A DNA stretch of 43,437 bases, taken from the NCBI RefSeq assembly GCF_042767895.1, contig NC_091553.1, positions 27,488,293 to 27,531,729 of the forward strand, given 5' to 3'. Made by a program: the position numbers and the translations under genes. The first letter of the stretch is position 1. Every line of letters starts with the position of its first letter. The DNA comes from Penaeus vannamei (taxonomy: Eukaryota > Arthropoda > Malacostraca > Decapoda > Penaeidae). Below the pieces are notes generated by a model. That model worked only from the letters and a program-made list of their open reading frames with translations, was not told the DNA's origin and did no database searches. Positions 35,027 to 43,437 of the stretch are shown one piece after another.

Positions 35027-38000
35027 TTACATTTCTTATCTGTGCTCTTCTGTATTTTTGTATGCAGCCCCTCAATAGAATTCCTTTGTAAATGATAGTT
35101 ATGAATTATGTTGTTTCCGTACTCTTTGTGTATCCAATGAATTTTTTATTTTCCTAATATCATGCTACCTCATTCTTTTGTATGATGAGTGAACATTTAG
35201 CATTGCATCTCCCCGTGCTGCATGTGTATGATAGCTCAAGATAATAGATAAAACCGCTCCTCTGCCACTCCCTCGTCCTCAGCCAAGAGCGCATTAACAC
35301 AGCTACTTCATGATAACCAGTCATTATTTCGTCAATAGGATGTATCTTGTATATCATGTTTATTATGCACCCATTACAAGCTGGATGGCACTGCAGGCTG
35401 CCCTTAGCTGTTTCTACCCTCCCCTATGTAAAAGTTTGCCAATTGCCACTCAGACAAGAAGTAGTTTTTTCATAGCTAGGGCAGCCTCCCATGCCTTTGA
35501 TAGGGTAAGGACACAAATGAATGAATTTCTAAGAAAATTTCACTCCTATTATTGTAAAGGATTGAAGTTTCTTAAAAGATTCTGTATGTTTGCAAATTAC
35601 TCTAGCCACTTGGGGGTTTGGATCCCTTATCCTACAATGCCCCATCATTTATTGTAGTTTTAAGATATCGTACAAGTTAACATGTACACAGGGTTGGAAT
35701 ACATTTTGTACAATAATTTAATGTATTGAGAAATGTCTTGTGCTCATTTCTATTTGTAAATATTGTAGTGACACTACTTACCATGTACAAGGTAGTGGAA
35801 GTTATTGGCTTAGGTAGAAGTGAGCTAAAGTTAAGCCTGTTATTTGCATACTACTGGTTGATTACAGTGTGGCTAGAGCACAAAAAGGTGACACTTTTCA
35901 TCACCATCTTAATAAGGGAAAATTCCCTGACATGTGCGCCATGGTCAGCCATTTATACAACTCTAGGTAACATCTCAGTGTGGTTAGTTTTCACATTTGT
36001 AATTGAGTGGAAATGAGCCATGAGAACCCACTAAAACATGGAAAATTGGTTGAGCAAGTCGCAAACGTCAGGGGGATGAATAAGCAGCCCAGTCTGCAAA
36101 TCATCTCAAGATGGAACCAGCAAACCCGGCACTAAACACCAGAACCGGTATTGAAAAAAAAGGAATATATGAAAAAATAAAGACGAAGGAAAACCTGGAA
36201 CAATACTCCTCTGCCTGGGGTATCTCACACATGAGATACTTCCTGCCAACATCTATTTGTTTATCACAATGTACAAATCTATTCGGAGGTGCTACAGTCA
36301 AGTGCTCAGTAGGTAGGCCTATTTCAGGTAGCCTAGTCTGTCCTCCACCTGGTCCACCTCCATTGGTTATTGGTTCTCCATTTATTTATTTGATTTACAT
36401 TTTTGGTTTATTTTTTCATAGTCCACACCTCATTCTAAATTCAGTGTTGGGGCATGTGATAAGCAAAGTTGTTTGTCTGATCCTTCATTTTCTAAACTGG
36501 TCCCAAATCTTATTAATTGTGATCACATGATTCAACACATTTTTCCATCAACTATTATACTTATTTTTTCCGGATGATCATGTGCATTCAGTTTCCATTG
36601 ACTGGATTGTGATTTGACTCTTTCTGGGGTCAAATTATTTCACTTTGTTTTATGGATTTCCACTTGGTCACAGGGTTCACCATTTGTTCTTCGGTCTGCC
36701 ACCGTTTTTCATTGCCTAGCCACTTACACGATGCAATATAGTTGCCATCGAGTCATATAATGACATCTTATTCATCAGGATACACTATTTAGCTTCTCTA
36801 ATGGTCCTGCCTAAGTTTCATTGCTATGGCAATAAACAGAAATTTTGCATACTATGATTCAATAGTGACCAAAACCTTTTTGTGAATCAAGTAAAGCCAC
36901 TGTGTCAATTTATTTTATTTTTTCCTTCATCTGTTATAAGAAGGCTGACAAAAAAAAAGAAAAATATCAGTGAATGCTTGTTGAACCCAATGCAACTTGG
37001 CCAATCTGTCCTTCAACTTTTGAAATGAGCACACTGGGAATAAGCTATTGTAACTTTTGTGTGGTATAGTAGCTTATCAATGTAATCTGTCCTGTGGTGT
37101 GAGAATCTGTGGACCTTATATGCAAGCTCTTCAACATGTAGTGTCATGTGAGCTTTAAACCCACTGCTGGCCTTCTCGACCACAGTTGATACTGAATATT
37201 AGCTGAACATCATGTATTTCAGGAATTTTGAGAAGTCGCTTATATAGAAACATGGAGATCTTTGCCTTCTGATTATTCCTGAAATTTGTGATTTTCACGG
37301 AACTTTGTTTATCAGGCCCACTCCTGAAGCTAAAGATTCAAACACCAAAGGTAAATATTTTAAGAGATCTGATGTTATGTGTACGGCACTGTGTGTTTGT
37401 TACAAGGTTAACGGTTATGAGGCTAAAAGAATGTAATCTGAAGCTTTTTTTCTCATTCTTTTGTAAGATATGTAATGTAATTTTAATTGGCATTCTGTAA
37501 AAAAAAAATTTGAACAAAATCTGTGATCTTGTGATAAACAGGTGTCTGTCTGAAACTTCTGTATAATATTTAACCGCATAGCTCAGGTTGTCAGTGTTGT
37601 GGTTTTCATCAACATGTTTTGCTGAATGGTACCATCAGTCACTACTTAGAAAGAGGATTATGAGAGGGTTCATCAGGAACAACAACTGACTAGAATTTTA
37701 ATTGCTCACCTAGACAAACTTGTCAGTAGTGACTAGGGTAATGAAAGACGGGTGGGGCAGGAGAATGTGCTAGTCACCAGTGGAAGATGATAGTCTCTGA
37801 ATGTCAAGGCAAGTCTAATGACACCTTTGTAAGTTTGTCCATTGGCACTTCCTGTCCCTACATATTGTTGAGTTCACCAGTTTGGGGGATTTAGCATCAG
37901 GCTTATATCTCAGTTGCTGACCTACATGATGAGCCTAATTTGACTTCCACAAAACTGTTGAATAACCCTAGATTTAACAGATCAGTTTTCCATAAAGAGT

Positions 38001-38640
38001 GCAGGGGACAAATTGCAGCAGATAATTTTAATTGTAAACCTTACCCTACCTCGTAGGTGATGTCTTGACTTGCGACCTCAGTAAACACATTTTTTGTAAT
38101 TTATTTATTTTATTTCTGTCATTTGTGTGAGTGTGGGCACGAAATGGAATCTTTTAGTGATGGCAATAATGAAAGGTGAATGATGTATGAAGCAGTATGT
38201 GTAGCCGTGGATAATCTGTTATTGTATCCCATGTGCTGCAAGCATGATTAAAGATCATAAGCTGATCACAATCAGTTTGATTATTACTGACTTTGCTGGT
38301 AAGGACATCACTGTATTTGATATTTTTTTCATAGCTATACAAGTCAAATAAATTAGTCTTTTAGTAAAATTGGAGTATGCTAGATGTGAGATGGTGTCGG
38401 AGCAGTAACAAAACCAGCCAACACCACCTCAAAGTCTAACTTGATTATAGAGTAACATATATCAGGTTATTTTTGTACCAGAAAACTATGGCCTCCTCAC
38501 TCATTCTATTTTGATTTGAGTTTATTTCCCTTTTATGTTATTGTGTTTGAAAATTTCCAGTATAACACTTTCAATAGTTCCTGCCCCTCTTCTGAACATG
38601 TAGTGAGGCGCAGCAAAGCAGTACCTGCAAGCAAACAGGT
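35027..38640. other. Unique AT-rich 3' flank
   Basis: 3.6 kb without a recognisable coding gene. Frames of 96-139 codons (35310-35657, 35726-36016, 36111-36530) lack known domains. A TGTAAATA Pumilio-type motif lies at 35755-35762 and an AATAAA at 36176-36181. The region could belong to a very long 3' UTR or be intergenic. Confidence 0.4.
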
Positions 38641-40117
38641 ATATATATATACATATATATTTATTTATTTATATATATATATACTCCCAAACCAGTGAAA
38701 CTCCATTCCGGTGATACTTTATTTGTTCCTAACGATGGTCGTCCCAGTAACTGCTCAGTCCTGGAAAGTGTGAGGAGGCTGAGGCATGTTGCACATGGAG
38801 ATACAGCCAAACTACGTTAGTCCCAACACAAAGTATATATGTAATGGCTCTTTCTTGTTCCATTCAATATTATAACATTAAATTCTTACAATGCCTTAAC
38901 AAATGAATGCCAGAATTAAAATAATAATAATAATGGTAATAATAATAATAATAATGATAATGTGCCACTGATTGAAGGGGTTAACAAGTTTGTACTGTGA
39001 ACAAAACTCAAGTCCTTGGTTATGATGCAGACCTTGGCTAAGGCTTCCAGGCGACAACACCGATGGTGACTCCTTAGCACGTGGCCTAAGTATAGCATCG
39101 TTTCCATCAGAACACAAATTATTTGTACTGTGTTATATAATGAATCATTGCATAGACTCTTTCAGACTGTTCCCAAGAAGATGAAAAATAAAATACAATT
39201 AAATACAAAAGTAATGATTATTATCCAAAGATGTTGATAGTGACCATATTTAATATATTCTCAGTTTACCCAGGACCTGAAAGGGATAATAAAAAGCAAA
39301 ACACTCCTAAGGGTTTGCCACTACCTACAGGAGGAATTATATTGGAAAGCAATACTGATACTCTCAACATTTACTATAGTTACCCACGTAGGTAGCAAAG
39401 AAATAGATGGCACTAAAAATATGTATATGCGAAATAGTCCATTCGTGTCTTCATTTTAGGTAATAGTGATAAAGAATTTGTCAAAACGCAATGGTGTGAT
39501 AGGCCTAATTACGCATTTTATTTTTGAACAGTTGTTTGCTGTTTAAAAATTGGATCACTTAAATAATTTATCGTTAAAATCACCACTGACATTATGAATT
39601 TTATTATTATTGTTTTATGCCTTTTTATAGTTTGTCGTATCACCACCATCGTCTTTTCACTGCCGTCCATTTAAAACGAGTAAACACATTAAAATGAAAG
39701 TATTAACAAAATAAGAGATTTCGACTTTTATATTAAAACTAACATTAGCAGTGTGGATATTACTATATATATTTCACGTGGATTCTTGGGATGTGGTTAA
39801 GCATTCGAATAAATTTCATCGATTAGTCCGTTTCGTTATATAGCATACTACTTATACTCGCTGGGTATTACGCATTCATCATTTCACTGACCGTCACTAA
39901 AATGAGAAGCCCATATTTCAGTATGAACAAAATGATTTATGTGGTCTGATATTATAGGAATTACATACTGTCAAAGTCATGAAGAAAGAAAGAAAAAAAT
40001 ATCTCCAATGCATGCCTACATAGCCAAAGGATATACAGTTCGTAAAGGGAAAGAAAAGAATAGAAGAATGTATTGCAAATATTGTGTATCCTTACATTGG
40101 AAATCTAAACCATGCAA
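38640..40117. other. Unique AT-rich stretch with short AT and AAT repeats
   Basis: It contains a TA/TTTA run at 38640-38684 and an AAT/AATG trinucleotide patch at 38919-38960. No gene is recognised. Confidence 0.45.
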
Positions 40118-40120
40118 GCA

Positions 40121-40304
<184 letters not shown>

Positions 40305-40329
40305 AACACATACACACTCATACACACAC

Positions 40330-42058
40330 ACATGCGCAGAGCAGTATAAATACTTCGTGTCCGCAGTGATACCCAATCGAATAATGAAAACAGTGTTTGA
40401 TTTGGGACACATTTATGATTATGTACCTCTACACATGACACTTAAACCAATAACACAAACAAGCACACAAAAAGCAACCAGACAAGCCTGCATTTGTCAG
40501 CCCTGCAACGCAACTGCTAGCGGACCAAAGGTTAGTTTTTACCCATGTTCGAGATTTATTTCGGCTAAGCTTTCATCTGATTTTTCATTTTAAGAAAAGT
40601 TTCGTCATGCAAGTTGAGAATAAGGTGGTTTATGTATCTCGCAAGTGTGTGTGTGTGTGCTTATTTAAATATATGTGTATATATATATTTTTATTCACTT
40701 ATTTAATTATCTATTTATCTATAAATACAAAAAAATAAAAATCAGCGAAAAATTAGTAATTCCGTGGACCCGTCAAACGATAACTTTCTGTTCCCTTACG
40801 ACGGTTTCAATTCGTGTTGGAAGAGAGGATTTTTGGAATCTGTCCTTTGCTGGTTGTGATTTCCTAACGACAGGTAGAAGCGTTTAAACTTTTCCGCTGC
40901 ACGCTTGGCAAGTCTATCTAAGAGGTAAGCACAAGTAGAAGAGCTGGGCACATGAAATATTCTGATTATCCAATTCCAAGCAACGTGAAAAACGAAAGGG
41001 AGATCGAGGTTGACCGCAGTAATTTCCCTTTCATTTCATTTTTATGGCCGTGTTGTGCAATAGCATTGATATGCTTCAGACACTGGTAAGTTAGATTCTG
41101 AATTATTTACTTACATAGCCATACGTAATATACAGGTTAGAGCAACTAAACGGCTTGAGAGCAGATTTTTTGTTATTTTTCATTGGTCGAATTTTGACAA
41201 CCTTTACTTTTCCTTGATACGCATTTTAACGTCTCATCTCATTCTTTATTTCTTCAACTAGCTCTTTTATTTGCTCCTTTATTTCAAGGCCTACAACCAT
41301 AATGTATAGACAGCTATATTACATAGTTCTCTGTGTATACAAATGCAACGAGCTAAAATCAGTAAGGTGATCATTATCCAAAATTGAATTGAGCTATTAC
41401 TAGGTAGCTGTAAAGGAGAATCGTGAGCTAGAGTGACTAATAACTAAACCACGTGTATATTTATTGCTCTGTTAACTAGCATTGATTGATTGATTGTTGA
41501 GGGCTAGGACTCTGACCAATTAACAGAGAGAAAGAGAGAGGGGGAAAGGAGGGGAGGGAGAGATAGAGAGAGGGGGAAAGGAGGGGAGGGAGAGAGAGAG
41601 AGAGAGAGACAAAGACAGCGGCAGCGCGCGTGTCTGAACACCTGTTTGTTTCAGCGCTTAATTAATTAACAAACTTTTCTCATTCCCCGAATGCTAGCAC
41701 ACTAGTTTGACTACTTTAAACTCTGATTATTCAATTGCTTGGTCGTTGCGCTGACTGACTCCAATCACCAGACTAACATTCAGGTTAACTTACTAGTTAT
41801 TGGTTGGTATACAGTGTCGGAGATCGATTCGGCCGGAGTGTTAGAAAAAAAGATGAATCACTAAATTTTGCATGTATGCACATGTATATAAAAGTACATC
41901 ATGTGCCACTGCGGTGTACATGAAGCGTTTGCCCTTCGTGTGAGGAGGTGACTAGGAAGTCAGTTTAAAGATTCTTGTCAAAGCCCGAATTAAATAGGTT
42001 TTATGGGGTCTCCTTACTGTTTTAAGGGAACGTACAGTTATTGTATTATGTATTTGAG
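40330..42058. other. Unique sequence with a GA-rich patch
   Basis: No gene is recognised. A purine patch of GAGAGGGGGAAAGGAGGGGA, present twice, lies at 41524-41610. Confidence 0.4.
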
Positions 42059-42237
<179 letters not shown>

Positions 42238-42576
42238 TGTATCAGTGCATGCAACTACCGAGAAAGCAACTCATGATTATTGTTGCTATTGATACTGAAA
42301 ACCCATCGACAATTTATGGGCACATGCAAAAATAGGGGTAAACCTTTTCTTCTTTTTTGTTTGTAATCTCAAAGTACGAATCTGTTGACGTTTTTATCAA
42401 TGACCTGTTTTTTTCTTCCAAACTATCATTATAAGATTAACTTTACCTTGTTCTGTATAAATTAATTGTAGTGCATGAAATATGAAATATGTAGGTCTCC
42501 ACATTGTAAGATTTCTGCCAAACTTTTTTTCTCCAAAATGTGCCTTCTACTTCCCGAGAACCTTTCTTCTAGTGCC

Positions 42577-42646
42577 GTGTACCGGTCGCTCGAAGACAGA
42601 AATCATCTCAGCTGAGAGCGGAAATTCTACCACTCTGAACTCAACG
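42577..42646 (-). repeat. tRNA-Gly-like sequence, probably a SINE head or pseudo-tRNA
   Basis: The minus strand reads GCGTTGA, GTTCAGAGTGGTAGAATT and later TCTTCGAGCGACCGG. This resembles tRNA-Gly with its A-box (TGGTAGAA) and a degenerate B-box. The acceptor ends do not pair and the anticodon arm is abnormal, so it is not a working tRNA gene. Derivation from tRNA-Gly is inferred. Confidence 0.4.
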
Positions 42647-42845
42647 CTTCGCCATGGCCTTGCAGGGTCATTCAAGCTATAAAGGATCTGAAACTAAAGG
42701 GTTTGTATGCGCCTGGAATTTTGTAGATTGATTGACGTTGATTGTGAATTTGGAAGTTGTGTTGTCTTTCATATTCATTTTTGTCTGCTTGTTATATTCC
42801 TTGAAGATCTTTGTTAATTCATTTTGATCTCTTTGTATGTAGTTT

Positions 42846-43070
42846 TGAGAGGGAGAGGAAGGGAAGGAGGGAGGGAGGACAGGAGGAAGAGAGAGATAGA
42901 GAAAGAGGGACGGGGAGGGAGAGGGAGAGAAAGACAGAGACTGATAGACAGACAAACAGAGAGAAAGGAAGGAAGAGAAAGGGGAGAGGGACTGGAAAGG
43001 GAATAGTGAGAGAGGAGGGAAGAGAGAAAGAGAAAGGGGGGGAAAGAAAAAGAAAGAGGGAAAGAGAATT
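42846..43070 (+). repeat. Polypurine tract
   Basis: About 225 bases of GA-rich sequence with GGGAGGGAGG and GAGAGAGA motifs. The R/E/K/G-rich frames are artefacts. Confidence 0.9.
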
Positions 43071-43193
43071 AATCAGTTCAGTTTAATCCCATTTGTTACA
43101 ATGGTTATTATTTGCTGGGACTTGCTGTATGTTTATTTTGCTTCTAAATTACAACCTGTGTGCAAGGAATTGCCAGGATTGCCATCGACTCCA

Positions 43194-43243
43194 GGTGTGG
43201 GATTTGATCGCGGGTAGACGAAAACGCTACCACTGCTTCACCA
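43194..43243 (-). repeat. tRNA-derived SINE fragment
   Basis: The minus strand reads GTGGTGAAGCAGTGGTAGCG (A-box like), then TTTTCGTCTACC and GCGATCAAATCCCACACC (B-box like), the order and spacing of a tRNA promoter with a shortened anticodon-to-T-arm region. It sits between ordinary sequence and the terminal purine tract. Confidence 0.5.
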
Positions 43244-43249
43244 CACAGC

Positions 43250-43437
43250 AGAGAGGGGGAGGGGGAGAGAGAGAGAGAGAGAAAGAGAAAGAAAGGGGGG
43301 GGAGGAAGAGAGAGAGAAGGGGGAGGAAGAGAGAGAGAAGGGGGGAGGAAGAGGAACAGAGGGGGGGGGGCGAAAAGGTGGAAGAGGAAGAAGAGAGAGA
43401 GGGGGGAAGGAAGAGGAGGGAGAGAGAGAGGGGGGGT
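43250..43437 (+). repeat. Terminal polypurine tract
   Basis: An almost pure A/G stretch with long G runs and GAGAGA blocks reaches the end of the window, so its full extent is unknown. Confidence 0.93.

Noticed and set aside
35310..35657. 115-codon frame as a gene
   Set aside because: No domain, no splice context and a composition like its surroundings.
36111..36530. 139-codon frame as a gene
   Set aside because: No recognisable domain. The hydrophobic end comes from T-rich sequence.
40880..40935. Possible first exon ending CTAAGAG before GTAAGC
   Set aside because: A lone donor-like site without a coding start or downstream partner is not enough.

Overview
The window is eukaryotic and looks like decapod crustacean DNA, probably from a penaeid-type shrimp. 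This is inferred from one intron-rich gene with GT-AG junctions, very abundant dinucleotide microsatellites, a degenerate non-LTR retrotransposon and several TIR-flanked DNA elements. No sequence search was possible, so the taxon is not proven. There is no operon, rRNA, CRISPR array or intact tRNA gene.

The only gene I can support is on the + strand. Its last 16 coding exons lie between 9443 and 30652, and all phases join without a break into 1003 residues plus a stop. In order the protein carries the end of one Ig domain, two complete Ig domains, five fibronectin type III domains, one transmembrane helix and a cytoplasmic tail of about 237 residues. With the 5' part outside the window, this fits the 4 Ig + 5 FN3 plan of the protogenin/IGDCC (DCC-related) receptors. 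The signal peptide, Ig1 and most of Ig2 are not visible in 1-9442. They probably lie upstream, although the 500-N gap could hide something.

Layout: 1-9442 is the upstream intron or flank. It holds a GT-rich minisatellite (846-1308), a minus-strand non-LTR retrotransposon relic (about 1900-3140), a polypurine tract and a long (GT)n, a 40-bp minisatellite running into the N gap (5438-5937), a 700-bp (CA)n/CACTACA array, and a TIR element (8374-9329). 9443-30652 is the gene body. Its introns hold a 950-bp ATD-trinucleotide region, a 30-bp x4 minisatellite abutting a splice donor, two elements with related TIRs and TTAA flanks (16910-18463 and 27359-29196), a third TIR element (25139-26219), a small MITE candidate and a 110-bp duplication. 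30653-43437 is 3' UTR and flank with no further recognisable gene. It has many microsatellites, purine tracts and two tRNA-derived repeat heads on the minus strand near 42.6 and 43.2 kb.

The most useful leads are an 88-codon open frame directly after the annotated TAG stop (read-through or an alternative C-terminus), the two TTAA/TIR elements in introns of the same gene, and TIR elements carrying perfect 10- to 14-bp hairpins. I do not see evidence of a wholly new biological system.
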